A DNA stretch of 64,000 nucleotides from Saccopteryx bilineata (GCF_036850765.1 NC_089493.1:185537140-185601139), one strand, 5' to 3'. Shown: positions 1 through 10,670, counted from the stretch's first letter. Numbers and translations: made by a program. The notes: generated by a model not told the origin, from the letters alone.

Positions 1-105
1 GTGCAAGGCACCGCACTACATTTTTTTTCTTTCATAATTTCATTTAATTTCCACAACCACACTGTGAGGTAGGTACTAGCATTACCCTTGCATTAGTTAG
101 TGTAG
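1..105 (+). repeat. MIR SINE fragment
   Basis: Matches the middle of the mammalian MIR consensus: 'caaggcaccgc' followed by 'tcatttaatttccacaac' and 'gtgaggtaggtac'. It is divergent and cut off by the window edge. It is an ancient neutral fossil with no coding content. Confidence 0.6.
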
Positions 106-916
106 GCTAGCTGTTCTAACAAATAGGCCCCAAATGAATGATGGCTCTGATACCATAAAAGCTTCTTCCTTGCCCACATAATAGTACTGTGTAGGTAGAA
201 AGCTTCAAGGGGGTGGCTGATGGAGGCTTTGTTCTTTTTAACAAATAACTTTTAAAGTCACCTTAGGGGATTCCCTCCATTCTAGCCAGCTGCAAGGTGG
301 AAAGAAGATGGATGAAAGACTGTCTGGGAGGTGGTTATACATCAGGCCATAAAGTAGGGATCTTCAATTCTGTAGACAGCTGGTTGGCTAGAACTTAGTC
401 ACAGGACTGCATCTAATGGTCAGTAACACTGGAAAATGTAGTCCCTGGCTGACCAGCCACTTCTCTGAGACATCTCCCCACTGCGGGGAAAGATTCTTGG
501 TAATCTGTTAGCCATCTTTGTCCTCACTTGTTTCTTTGGCTACCGAAGACCACTTTTCTTCTCGTACTAGTTTCTAAGAAAGACACTCCAGAGATACTTC
601 AGTGACGGCATCCAGGTCAGAGACCACACTTTCTGGGTAATGCTCTGTTCTACATCAGATGTGGACAGGTGTGATGGCCAGTGTCTTAGAACATGTGAAC
701 AGGAAGATAAGTCACCTTCCCTGCCCATACCATATACCCGATAAGAAATGACAGGATGACACACCCTAACTCCAGCTGGGAAGTGAAAGCATGGGAGACA
801 ACCATCGCTGATTTGCGGCACTGATGGAATCTGCCCTGACCTAGTTAGTGTATGACACACTTCTCTAAAAGGTTTTATGGACATATTGAAAAGAACGCAT
901 CTTCTCTGTTTGGTAC
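106..916. other. Unassigned single-copy DNA
   Basis: No gene, RNA or repeat family recognised. The 123-codon minus-strand ORF (567-938) begins in the CA microsatellite, which gives its MCVCVCVC start, and looks like chance. Confidence 0.5.
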
Positions 917-960
917 ATACACACACACACACACACACATGTATGTATGTGTATATGTAT
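917..960. repeat. (CA)n / (TATG)n microsatellite
   Basis: About 11 CA units followed by a degenerate ATGT/TATG tract, directly upstream of the palindromic MITE at 981. Likely length-polymorphic. Confidence 0.9.
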
Positions 961-980
961 ATAACTATACATTATATATA

Positions 981-1053
981 CAGCTCACAAAAATTAGGGG
1001 TTATTTTAAAATGACTATGAAGCTATAAAATATCCCCTAATTTTTGTGAGCAG
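981..1053. mobile_element. Short palindromic MITE (mariner-like ends)
   Basis: A 73-bp near-perfect palindrome. The left arm starts cagctcacaaaaattagggg and the right arm ends with cccctaatttttgtgagcag. Complementarity extends about 29 bp per arm with few mismatches. It lies in AT-rich DNA with TA on the left, as expected for a Tc1/mariner-type non-autonomous element. There is no coding capacity. The right flank carries a short direct repeat (about 'agcagygtattatctt', 1050-1087), so the true right boundary may lie further out. Confidence 0.6.
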
Positions 1054-1087
1054 CGTATTATCTTTTTTTTAGCAGTGTATTATCTTG

Positions 1088-1794
1088 ATATGTATTTATT
1101 ATGTTGAATCTATCTGCATATTTTATATTTATACCCATATATGAAGATAGAACACATGTGAATAAGTAGTGAATGAACCTCGTTGCTATTCAAATCCTCT
1201 CTGGCTTTACTTCATTTTAAACCTTTTGTTATCTAAAATAAAGCATACATTCAGAAAAGTGCCTGAAACTGACATGACGTTTGACATCGTAATGACATGA
1301 GCATCCATCAGTGAGTCATCATGGAGATCAAGAAATGGCCTCTCCCCTGTCGGTTCCTTATCACAGCCCTTTCTCTGGCTGCCTACGGTGGCTATTCTCC
1401 TCACTTAATGACACTCACTTCCCTGTTCTCCTATGTAGTGTCACCCCCTACGCATGCGTTCCTAACATACGTCCTTTCAATCTGTCTGTTTCCTGAAATT
1501 TATCTGAATAGACTCCTACTGTGTGCATTTCTGGTGCCTTACTGTTTTTGCTAAACATCAGGATATTTGTTGAATGCTGCTGTTGCTTTATTTTCACTCA
1601 TGATTTAGAAATGCTTATCTGCTATTCTAGCCTGTGACATTTTTTAAGTCTTACTTTTTAGGAACTATGTTTAATCCTATGATCTGCTCCTATGCCAGAA
1701 ATTAATCAACAACAATTAACTCTGTATTAACTACAAAATATATTGATTTTATATTTTTGCTTACCTCCTCAGCTTTTAAACATGTTTGTTATAT
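1088..1794. other. Unassigned AT-rich DNA
   Basis: Short ORFs on both strands (1207-1554) have no recognisable domain or splice context. Nothing further supported. Confidence 0.45.
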
Positions 1795-2362
1795 AAACAA
1801 CAAAGCACACAAACTTTAAGTGAATTTTTACAAATGTGCCTTTGTAACTACAACTAAGACCAAGTTAGGGAACTTTCTAGCGCCTAAAAAGGCTTCCTTA
1901 TGACCTTTCCAGTCAATCAATACCCACCCTCCACAAACATCAACCTTTCTGATTTTTATCATCATAAGTTAATTTTTCCTTTTGCAGAATTTATATAGGT
2001 AAAAGCATGCAGTAAATTTTCCTTTGTGTCTTTTTTTATAAGCTCTGGGTGTCACTCACGTGGTTGGGTGTTCTAGTAGTGTAGTCTTTCATTGTATGAA
2101 CATATCACACTTTGTTTATCCATTTTGGATTATAATAACGAAAACTTCTCTGAGCAGTCTTGAACGTGTCTCCTTGTGGATATAGATACTCATTTTTGGA
2201 ATATGCAGATATGGAATTGATGGGTTTACAAGGCAGCTGTATATTTAACTTGATCAAAACTGTTTTCCAAAAAGCTTTAGAACACTTTACACTCCAAATG
2301 GCCATGCCTGAGTACTTCAGTTGCTTTATATCATCATCACCACAGTGTTGTCAGTCTTTATA
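1795..2362 (-). repeat. Ancient L1M (3' region, antisense)
   Basis: The plus strand reads as the reverse complement of an old mammalian L1 3' region, with phrases such as 'tatccattttggattataataac' and 'atatggaattgatgggttt' that are typical of antisense L1M tails. Heavily mutated and 5'-truncated, without intact reading frame. Confidence 0.6.
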
Positions 2363-2500
2363 ACATTCTAACCAGGGGCTGGCAAATTCCCTCTGTCACT
2401 GGCCAAATAAGAAATACATTAGACTTTATGGATGGACCATTTGACTCTGCCATTGTAGTGCAAAAGCAGACACTGACAGTAAGTAAACAAGTCAGCATGT

Positions 2501-2677
2501 TTTTTTTATTTATTTTTTTATTCATTTTAGAAAGGAGAGAGAGAGAGAGAAGGGGGGAGGAGCAGGAAGCATCAACTCCCATATGTGCCTTGACCAGGCA
2601 AGCCCAGGGTTTCGAACTGGCGACCTCAGCATTTCCAGGTTGATGCTTTATCCACTGCGCCACCACAGGTCAGGCCC
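2501..2677 (-). mobile_element. tRNA-derived SINE, family C
   Basis: Minus-oriented. The tRNA-like head is at the right end (reverse complement of 'gcctgacctgtggtggcgca') and a GA-rich body and T-rich tail lie on the left. Target duplication 'aagtcagcatgttttt' occurs at 2489 and again from 2678. Pol III transcribed retroposon mobilised by L1, non-coding. Confidence 0.9.
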
Positions 2678-2689
2678 AAGTCAGCATGT

Positions 2690-3704
2690 TTTTATATGCT
2701 GATCACTGGTCTAAAGCGTCTTTTGTATCACCTTTGTGTACCCACCAATGGGTAAGGGAGAGCAAAGGTAGAAGGCATTATTCTTTTCTTTCAAAGCCTG
2801 GCCCACAGTTACAGGTATCCTTCCAATCCACATCTTGTTGGTCAGGATTTTGTCACATGACCAGTTTGCAAGAAGGAATGGAGAATTATTTAGCCTGGTC
2901 TGTTATGAGCTGAAAGTCTCAGGGTTTCTATTAAAAGAAGAAAGGAAACATGGATACTGATAGACAATTAGCTGTCTTTCCCACAGTGGGCTATACCTTG
3001 TGAAAAATTTCTTTAAGAAAAATTTATTTTTATTTGTTTTATTTTATATTTCCTCTCCATATTTTTTTATTCGTTTTTTGGAACTCATGTTAGACAGGTA
3101 TTAGCTTTCTAATATCGGCCTATCTTTCATGATAGTTGTCACTTCTCTTATGAAGATTTCTACTTCTGTCCATTCGATAGATTTTTAGCTTGTTAAAATT
3201 CAATTGATGTCCATTTTGGTATCAAGTTGGTTCATTTCATTTTTTAAAAAAGAATTAGCAGCCATATTTTAATTTGCAGACTGTGATTACTGCTTTTCAC
3301 AATGCCGCTTTATAGCTGTGACCTCCTATCAAATGTCTTGAAGATGTTTATAATATATTTAAATTTCTACTAAATATTCTTCACCAGTCCTGTTGACAGG
3401 GATTGGTTGTTTTTGTTTTCAGCCCAATGTCTCATTTTCTCATTAGTTTTTCCTAAGTTTTGTTATTTTGGGATTCTAGCTTACATTTATGAATGGCTTC
3501 TTGATTGATAGTACTAAGAGTTGATTTGGATTTATTCAGCGCGAATGAAAATAGCTGATAGTTAATATTTAATAGCTGATTACAAGTATTCTGATAGATC
3601 ATTCAATTATGATGATAGGGTTAGTGGCTCTACAGCTATGGAGGGCTAAGGACAGAGCAACATTTGGCTGTGTACTGTCTCTATGGGTGCCTCAGTAGCC
3701 TAAC
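2690..3704. other. AT-rich DNA, possible old L1 remnants
   Basis: No gene. Stretches near 3000-3560 have an antisense-L1-like texture but I cannot align them securely to a family. Confidence 0.35.
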
Positions 3705-3712
3705 TTTTAGAT

Positions 3713-4045
3713 CAGGGGTCCCCAAACTATGGCCCACAGGCCACATGCGGCCCCCTGAGGCCATTTATCCGGCCCCCACCACACTTCTGGAAAGGGCACC
3801 TCTTTCATTGGTGGTTAGTGAGAGGAGCATAGTTCCCATTGAAATACTGGTCAGTTTGTTGATTTAAATTTACTTGTTCTTTATTTTAAATATTGTATTC
3901 GTTCCCATTTTGTTTTTTTACTTTAAAATAAGATATGTGCAGTGTGCATAGTGATTTGTTCATAGTTTTTTTTTTTTAGTCTGGCCCTCCAATGGTCTGA
4001 GGGACAGTGAACTGGCCCCCTGTGTAAAAAGTTTGGGGACCCCTG
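3713..4045. mobile_element. Non-autonomous hAT MITE, 333 bp
   Basis: Terminal inverted repeats CAGGGGTCCCCAAACT and AGTTTGGGGACCCCTG at exactly 3713 and 4045. An 8-bp target duplication TTTTAGAT flanks both sides (3705-3712, 4046-4053), fitting the nTCTAGAn-like preference of hAT elements. No transposase coding. The copy at 57305 is the same family with an internal deletion. Confidence 0.9.
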
Positions 4046-4053
4046 TTTTAGAT

Positions 4054-4866
4054 GCTAAGAATCTCATACACAGCTAGTGTTTCCATGCTTGCTTGAGTTG
4101 TCTTTTGGAGGGTGTATTTGCCATTCTCTGTAGAGTGGCATATTTGTGGCTTGTCATTCAAAATATATTGAAATCACTTAGAAATCAGGGACCAGAGCAG
4201 TTTTTCTCCAGCACTTCAATTAATTTTCTCACAGTCAATCACAAGATCCATGGTCTCTGCCAGGGCTTGTCCCCAGCCCCCGATTCTCTTATTTAGGGGG
4301 CTGTTCGGTAGTTCTGTTGGTCTGCCTGGGGTTGTAGATGTCTCGGTTCTATGGGAGGTCATGGGCAATCTTATGACATGTGTTTTTTTTATCTTCCAGA
4401 GGTCCCATAATGATCAGGTCAGTCGATGCGCCCTCTGTGCTCAGTCAGGCAGCCCTTCTGAAGCAGGGCCGCCTCTATCAGCTGAGTTCTGTGTCTAGGC
4501 TTTAGGAGAACAAGCCAAGAATCTCAGCAGGGTTCCTGGAATGGGCTCCTGACTTTGAAAGCCGTGTCCTTTCTGCGTTTGAATAGCTTGTTAAAAAACA
4601 TTCCAACAGAATGTTTTATTTTGCCGGAATCTTTTGGAAGGACGGTTTCGTGGTAAGCCTGGGAGGTCTGTATCTGGGTAATCGCCCAGAGTCTGGTGCA
4701 GCAGGCGTGCAGCTGTCACCGGAGGCGTGTAGCTGTCACCGGAGCCAGTTACCAGGCCAGCATGGCCTCGAGGAATGGGATTCGGTGACCAGGTGGGAGA
4801 TGAGGGAGGGTTTCTATTTTAATTTGTTACATTGTGCCCTGGTTTTGTTTTCCTCTACATGTACTT
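4054..4866. other. Unassigned DNA with a 20-bp tandem duplication
   Basis: No recognised gene or repeat family. Two adjacent near-identical 20-bp units (ggcgtgyagctgtcaccgga) lie near 4706-4745. Confidence 0.45.
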
Positions 4867-4879
4867 AAAATTAAGCTCA

Positions 4880-5082
4880 GCCCTGGTCGGGTAGCTCAGT
4901 TGGTTAGAGTGTTGTCCCAGTATACCAAAGTTACAGGTTCGATCCCCGGTCAGGGCACATATAAGAATCAACCAATGAATGCATAAGTAAGTAGAACAAT
5001 AAATCCACATGTCTCTCTGCCCTCTCTCTCACTCTGTCTCCCTTCCTCTCTCTCTAAAATCAATCAGTCAAAAATTTAAAAA
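4880..5082 (+). mobile_element. tRNA-derived Ves-like SINE, family B
   Basis: Head 'gccctggtcgggtagctcag' contains the pol III A box. The B box 'ggttcgatccc' follows near 4937. The body runs into a CT-rich stretch and A-rich tail. Target duplication approx. 'aaaattaagcyc' at 4867 and 5079. The head is tRNA-like but the downstream part cannot form a functional tRNA. Confidence 0.9.
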
Positions 5083-5475
5083 CATTAAGCCCATTAACTT
5101 ATCTTAAATTGACTTTTGGCATTTATTTACAATATTTAAAGGGAAAACATTGGGATCTGACTATCATTTGGATTTATCAAACATTGCTCTATTAAAACTA
5201 TTATTTCATGTAAGTTCCAGTTTCCTTAGTTAAGTTTATTATATAACATGTTTTTCTTATTGAAAAAAATGGAATATATGCTCAATTGTAAAAATCTTTG
5301 AAAAAATGCAGATACATTCAACAGAAATAATTCAATGCTCAGTCCCTCTGCCAAGAGATAATCACTATTAACTCTAAAACCATCTATCTCTGGCTCTTCT
5401 GCTCCCATCTGTGAATTAGACTTCATAGGAATTAGGTAACTTACTGACTGTTACACAGTAAGTGAAGAAGCCATG
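5083..5475. other. AT-rich unassigned DNA
   Basis: No feature recognised. Confidence 0.4.
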
Positions 5476-5496
5476 ATATAAAACAAGGGAGACTTT

Positions 5497-5876
5497 GCCC
5501 TGGCCAGCGGTAGAGCATCGACCTGGCGTGCGGGGGACCCGGGTTCGATTCCCGGCCAGGGCACACAGGAGAAGCGCCCATTTGCTTCTCCACCCCCCTC
5601 CCCTCCTTACTCTCTGTCTCTCTCTTCCCCTCCTGCAGCCGAGGCTCCATTGGAGCAAAGATGGCCTGGGCGCTGGGGATGGCTCCTCGGCCTCTGCCCC
5701 AGGTGCTAGAGTGGACTGGTCGCAACAGAGCAACGCCCCGGAGGGGCAGAGCATCGCCCCCTGGTGGGCAGAGCATCGCCCCTGGTGGGCGTGCTGGGTG
5801 GATCCCGGTCGGGCGCATGCGGGAGTCTGTCTGACTGTCTCTCCCCGTTTCCAGCTTCAGAAAAAAAAAATACAAA
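5497..5876 (+). mobile_element. Family A (Rhin-1-like) SINE, young copy
   Basis: A perfect 20-bp target duplication (5476-5495 and 5877-5896) marks a recent insertion. Compared with other copies, the head lacks about 9 bp ('ggttggctc') in the A-box region. The body holds the CTCF-like core in reverse orientation (5755-5767 exact; a second copy near 5777 is one C short). Ends in an A-rich tail. The long ORFs on both strands here are accidental. Confidence 0.95.
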
Positions 5877-5896
5877 ATATAAAACAAGGGAGACTT

Positions 5897-6107
5897 AATC
5901 CAAAGCCTTTGTTCTTAAACAATCCAATTTATACTTTGCCTCATGAATCGAATCCTGCCCTTAAGAAGTCTGGAAATGTAGGATTCTAGCAGATGGTAGC
6001 CCTCAGCCTGGGGTCCTGCATGGAGGAGGTGGATTCCTGGGAAATATTCTGTATTCTGTTGGGTCCCAAGAAACATGTTGCTCTTTAGGGGGCCTGTTTC
6101 TTTTATA
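5897..6107. other. Unassigned DNA left of the mariner
   Basis: No gene or repeat recognised. Confidence 0.4.
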
Positions 6108-6109
6108 TA

Positions 6110-6699
6110 CAGTGTGTCCGTAAAGTCATGGTGCACTTTTGACCGGTCACAGGAAATCAACAAAAGAAATGTGAAATCTGCACCAAATAAAAGGAAAACC
6201 CTCCCAGTTTCTGTAGGATGATGTGGCAGCATGTGCGCATGCACAGATGATGACGTAACACCGTGTATACAGCGGAGCAGCCCACGGCCATGCCAGTCGA
6301 GATGTGGATGGTACAGAGGAAAGTTCAGTGTGTTCTGTGGCTCGCTAAATTTGAATCCGTGACCAAAGTGCAACATGAATATCGGCGCGTTTATAACGAA
6401 GCACCACCACATAGGAATAACATTACTGGGTGGGATAAGCAGTTGAAGGAAACCGGCAGTTTGGTGGAGAAACCCTGTTCTGGTAGGCCATCAGTCAGTG
6501 ATGAATCTGTAGAGGCTATACGGGATAGCTACCTAAGGAGCCCTAAAAACTCTATGTGTGAGCCCACGTCGAAATGCACTGAATAGGTATGAAACTGGGA
6601 GAGTTTTCCTTTTATTTGGTGCAGATTTCACATTTCTATCATCTTTTGTTGCTTTCTTGTAACCAGTCAAAAGCGCACCATGACTTTACAGACACACTG
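6110..6699 (+). mobile_element. Non-autonomous mariner with ~100-bp terminal inverted repeats
   Basis: Begins CAGTGTGTCCGTAAAG and ends CTTTACAGACACACTG, flanked by TA on both sides (6108-6109, 6700-6701), the signature of Tc1/mariner insertion. The inverted repeats are unusually long (6110-6211 and 6591-6699) and about 90% identical; the right one has a short extra ATGAT. The interior keeps only the N-terminal DNA-binding part of a transposase. All of the DDE catalytic domain is missing, so it would have depended on an autonomous relative. Confidence 0.93.
6290..6586 (+). pseudogene. Mariner transposase remnant (helix-turn-helix only)
   Basis: Open frame of about 99 codons from the in-frame ATG at 6290. 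Residues 'VQRKVQCVLWLAKFESVTKV' followed by 'PPHRNNITGW' and 'GRPSVSDESVEAIR' fit the first helix-turn-helix domain and GRP hinge of Tc1/mariner transposases (the DUF4817-like arrangement). A frame change near the 3' end (about 6565) disrupts the reading frame, and the sequence then runs into the right inverted repeat. No catalytic aspartates are present, so it cannot cut DNA. At most it could bind the inverted repeats if translated. Confidence 0.75.
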
Positions 6700-6701
6700 T
6701 A

Positions 6702-8105
6702 GTTTCCCGAAGGTCCTGCTCTTGTTGATGACTCATAGATGGTTAGTTCTCAAATTCTACTCTCTACCAAGTAGCCTACAGAATGGATTCATTATGCTTT
6801 TTTTTTTTTTTTTTTTTAAATAGAAATCTTCCCTGTTGAGTTCAATAGCAACACAACAAGAACAAGAAACTCACATGGATTTTAATCTTGTAATTATCAA
6901 CTCGGGTGCAGTTTTCTCTTTGAGGATGAGCAGAGAGAGAGAGGAGGTGTTGTGCTATTCCACAACCTTCTTCATTATCCTCACATTGGCTCCTCTTCTT
7001 GGCAGGCTCACAGAAGTCTGCAAGGACCCAAATAACTGGGTTGTCATAGCCTCTTTCTGAGAATGGCTCCAGGTAGTGTATCTCCGCAAAGAGTGAGCCA
7101 TGAATGATCACAGGTATCTGAAATTGCAGGTGATGGTCCACATTCTGGGCTCCAATGATAAAATTCTGATTCCCCTGACTGCTCTACTCTGGGCTTTCTT
7201 GCTCCGAGGCCAGCCTGGCATCGTTTGCACAAAGCTCTGTTCCCTCTGAAAACAGCTGTGCCCAGAAGCAGATGAGCGTCGGCAAAGCCGAGATCATAAG
7301 TCAGCAGAACTGTGCTGAGAGGCATTTTCTGTTGCTGCTTTTGGTGGATGCTGACTAGAAAATCAGACTCTCCATAATCAACAGAAATTTTACATCATGC
7401 GTTTTGGAAGTTAAAAAGCCTAAGCTCCGATCTTTAATGATTTGCACCGCTGGACAAAAGCTGCAGCTCGTAGATTCTGTACTTTTATGGCACAAATATT
7501 ATTATCTCATCAAAATGGATGCTTCGACTTTTAAATAGGTTCTTTGCAGTTTGCTAACTTACCTTTCCAAGAACTGCCTATTGCTTTTCTGCTGAATGTC
7601 ACACGATACCTACTTGGGTGACATAAGCCACTTCTACCTGCTGCCCATAAAAACACATCTTGGTATGATCTTAGCCATACACAGGGACAAAAGGGACACT
7701 GTCATTTCAGTGTGTTAGGGGCTTGGGGAGTGATGGTTCCTAACACCAGGCTGGGGATGCAATACTATCCTGATTTCTTCAGAGCAGGTCTTACACGTGG
7801 CAAAGTTTTGGTTTTTTTGTTTTGCTTTGTTTTTACATTTATGAGTCTATGGTCTTTTCTCCACTAAGTAGTCCAGCCGTCCCTGTTAGACTAAGAATTG
7901 TAAGTAAAGCAAGAGTTTGAGATTTTAACTGATATGTTGAATAAGGCATCTTTAAAAACCCCTCTGTTTCTTTCTCATACCGTCTGACTGTCATCGTTGA
8001 CTATATAGCCGCTGACTGCCACCAAGCTCCTCTCACCCAGCCGTGCGTTATGACCCTGAGTTTGGCCCCAGCAAGAAGCGACTGTGGATAATGCTGATGG
8101 CAGCC
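6702..8105. other. Low-repeat DNA, no gene identified
   Basis: Contains a T-run near 6800 and a 99-codon minus-strand ORF (6842-7141) that overlaps another in a different frame (7044-7325). Neither shows a recognisable domain or supported splice sites. Confidence 0.4.
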
Positions 8106-8113
8106 CTAGTTTT

Positions 8114-8506
8114 TTTGTTTTGTTTTGTTTTTGTATTTTTCTGAAGCTGGAGACGGGGAGAGACAGTCAGACAGACTCCCGCATGCGCCCGACCGGGATC
8201 CACCCGGCACGCCCACCAGGGGCGACGCTCTGCCCACCAGGGGGCGATGCTCTGCCCCTCCGGGGCGTCGCTCTGCGGCGACCAGAGCCACTCTAGCACC
8301 TGGGGCAGAGGCCAAGGAGCCATCCCCAGCGCCCAGGCCATCTTTGCTCCAATGGAGCCTTGGCTGCGGGAGGGGAAGAGAGAGGAAGGAGGGGGAGGGG
8401 GTGGAGAAGCAAATGGGAGCATCTCCTGTGTGCCCTGGCTGGGAATCGAACCTGGGTCCCCCGCACGCCAGGCCGACGCTCTACTGCTGAGCCAACCAGC
8501 CAGGGC
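8114..8506 (-). mobile_element. Family A SINE
   Basis: Minus-oriented; head at right ('gccaaccagccagggcc'), tail of T residues at left. Target duplication 'cagccctrgtttt'. Exact CTCF-like 13-mer at 8234-8246, plus an upstream copy (from about 8214) one G short. Confidence 0.93.
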
Positions 8507-8519
8507 CAGCCCTGGTTTT

Positions 8520-9968
8520 ATACTTGCATCATGACCCAGGTTCCTGAGGCATAGTCAGACACTGCCACCAGCCTGTCACCATACTAGGTATGAAGTTGGG
8601 AAGCAGAGTGGCCAAAAAAAATTGAAGAAAAAGCAGTAGTTTCTCTTTCTTTATGAGAAAGGACCCTATTCCTGCTCCTAAGAAGACACCTGTGAGGCAT
8701 CTTTGTTGTTGAGTGCCATCTCCCCCAATACCTTGAAAAGAAAAACTTAGTGTGATAACCATACAGAGTTACTGGCCGTGAGAAAGTAGAAAGATGTGAT
8801 GTGACACTCGCTTGTGGTCAGTGATAAAGTATCAGTTAAAATATTTGGAATCTAAAATCAGCTCCCAAGTAGACACATTTGTGTAAGGAGGACATATCAT
8901 TATAGAAGAGACTGGTTGTCCACCAAAAATTTAGTGCTGGAACTTCCATGGTGCAGGATCAACCTTGGGGTCCAGTGCCCATTCGGGGACTTCCTATCCC
9001 AGTTCTCCTGGCATCCGGGTGTGGCTCTGTGCCCACTCTTGTGAAGGGCAGAAGTATGACTTCCTGGGCCAGAGTTGTACGCAGCCTATGTCTCTTCTGC
9101 CGTCCTTTCCTCTGTCACCTGGGCAGATATAGGTGACTCCGGTGTTGACAGAATGAGATGATAAAAGGACCCTGGTTTTCTAAATCTCTGTGTGGCAGAG
9201 AGTGGTCTGCTGGCCAGGAACTTGCTCACTGGATGCTAGCAGTCTGTTCTATTCTTTAAGAGCAGCTAGCATTGTCCTCACTAATACAGTCAGGGAGGCA
9301 AATCGGAACGCTGCATCAGTCACAGCAACGACCTTGTCTGTGTTGGCGGGCTCTGCTTCAAGAACCCACATGAGGGGGTGTCCAGATGCTAATGTCCAGA
9401 TGCCTCAGCAGTGGATGTACTGACTGGAGGCAAGCCACACGGTCCTATTCCTTTGCCACTATTGCAGAGCAAGGGTCTAAAGTGGAAGGTCTTCCTTTGT
9501 CTGAACACACGCTGGCGAAGGTCTTCATCCATCAGTAGTGATAGAAAATGCAACCAACGAAGCCTGTGTCTTGTTGCTCTATTTCTGTGTGTCTCATGTT
9601 CTCGATGTCATGTGTCCTGCTTTCTCGCATCTCGGTGGTCACCTGGCGCTGCCCTAGCACAGTCCTTTGATTTCATCGAGAAGGCCGCTTGTCAGATTGA
9701 GGTGGCATATGTGCTCATCGTAGTTTAATCTGCTTCTCCTGGTCTGTGATGGTACAGGTGTGATGCAAATAAAACATATATGTGCAAAGGAGGTGTTGAG
9801 ATGATATAGTCATGTGACAGGAGGCATCAGTCTCTTAGTGGTTTAATAGCTGGTTTATTGGAAAAGACAGGACTATTACTGCAACTGGCCTGTCACGATG
9901 GTTAGGGCTCCCTCCAGGCTTTGAGGCAGGTGTTTGTGCCTTCCATTTAATCTCTTTTATTTTTCTAG
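8520..9968. other. Low-repeat DNA upstream of a candidate exon
   Basis: No repeat family recognised. Several short ORFs (8948-9136, 9190-9423, 9411-9728) are not supported as genes. Confidence 0.4.
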
Positions 9969-10115
9969 TTCCAGGCCGCATGCAGCCCTTGGCACCAGCG
10001 GGGGCCTTTACACAGAGTGTGGGTCACCTGGTGCCCAGCCCAGTGGATCTGGATGTTCATTGCCAAACAAGGCATAAGCTTCCTGGGATGCAAGCTCCGT
10101 TTCTACGGGGAAAAG
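9969..10115 (+). other. Candidate internal exon (147 bp)
   Basis: A pyrimidine-rich tract ending 'ttttatttttctag' precedes position 9969, and the block ends 'gaaaag' followed by gtaacc (donor GT at 10116). The length is exactly 49 codons and two of three plus-strand frames are open throughout, including one reading 'MQPLAPAGAFTQSVGHLV'. I do not recognise the protein. It could equally be a non-coding transcript exon or chance. Cross-species conservation or RNA evidence is needed. Confidence 0.25.
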
Positions 10116-10515
10116 GTAACCTGACTTGCCATTTTTTTTCTGATCATTTAATTGTTTGATTTAGTAGAATCGTGGAAAATGAGAATGTTTTCCATTAGCT
10201 GCAGTGGACCTTCTAGAACATATGCCTTTCAAATCTCTCAGTTTATGGTTGAGCATTCAGGCGTCTCAGAGAGGTTAGGAGAGTGCTCCAGGGAGCACTA
10301 GACAGGGTGAGGTGGGAGGACTTCCCGGCCAGTGCTGACAACATGACCCAGAGCTGCTTCTCTGGTCACCCTGTTTGTCACCTGTTGGCTCCTGTTCATA
10401 GAAGGAGTTGAAGCCTCCACCTCTTCTAGAGATTGTGGGCGTAAAGCAAACACCTCCGGAAGGAGAAGTTGTGAATAATTGTTCTCTTCTTTAATCCCCG
10501 TCTTTTCTTCTGCAG

Positions 10516-10620
10516 GGATTTTTGTATCTCATAGCAGTCGGTGGTGGTTACTCTCTGGTGGTGCTTGCTTTCTGGTGGTGTCAGAGTTTTGAGATCTGTG
10601 ACAGTCCTGCTCTATAGCTG
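10516..10620 (+). other. Possible splice acceptor / terminal exon start
   Basis: A strong acceptor-like run, 'ccccgtcttttcttctgcag', ends at 10515. Splicing from 10115 keeps one of the two open frames open for about 33 further codons, to a TAG near 10617. No donor or polyadenylation signal is clear. Speculative. Confidence 0.15.
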
Positions 10621-10670
10621 GGTTCCAGTTCCTATATTATGGTTGATCATCAACGTTTTGTTTTGTTTTT

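Noticed and set aside
4706..4745. 20-bp tandem duplication as a functional repeat
   Set aside because: Only two units and no context; a simple local duplication.
4880..4960. tRNA gene-like sequences with A and B boxes
   Set aside because: Each is the head of a SINE followed by a retroposon body and A-rich tail, flanked by target duplications.
5416..5989. Overlapping ORFs of 112-164 codons on both strands (similar sets at 8048-8554, 12701-13424, 14404-14989, 27630-28194, 31452-31936, 32683-33181, 40259-40747, 41950-42433, 47684-48452, 54817-55277, 58000-58577, 63163-63607)
   Set aside because: They lie inside family A SINE copies, recur wherever the SINE does, and exist in several frames at once because the SINE is GC-rich. 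No promoter or codon-type conservation.
6842..7325. Minus-strand ORFs suggesting a protein or processed pseudogene
   Set aside because: The two overlapping frames give no recognisable domain, and there are no flanking duplication, A-tail or splice signals.
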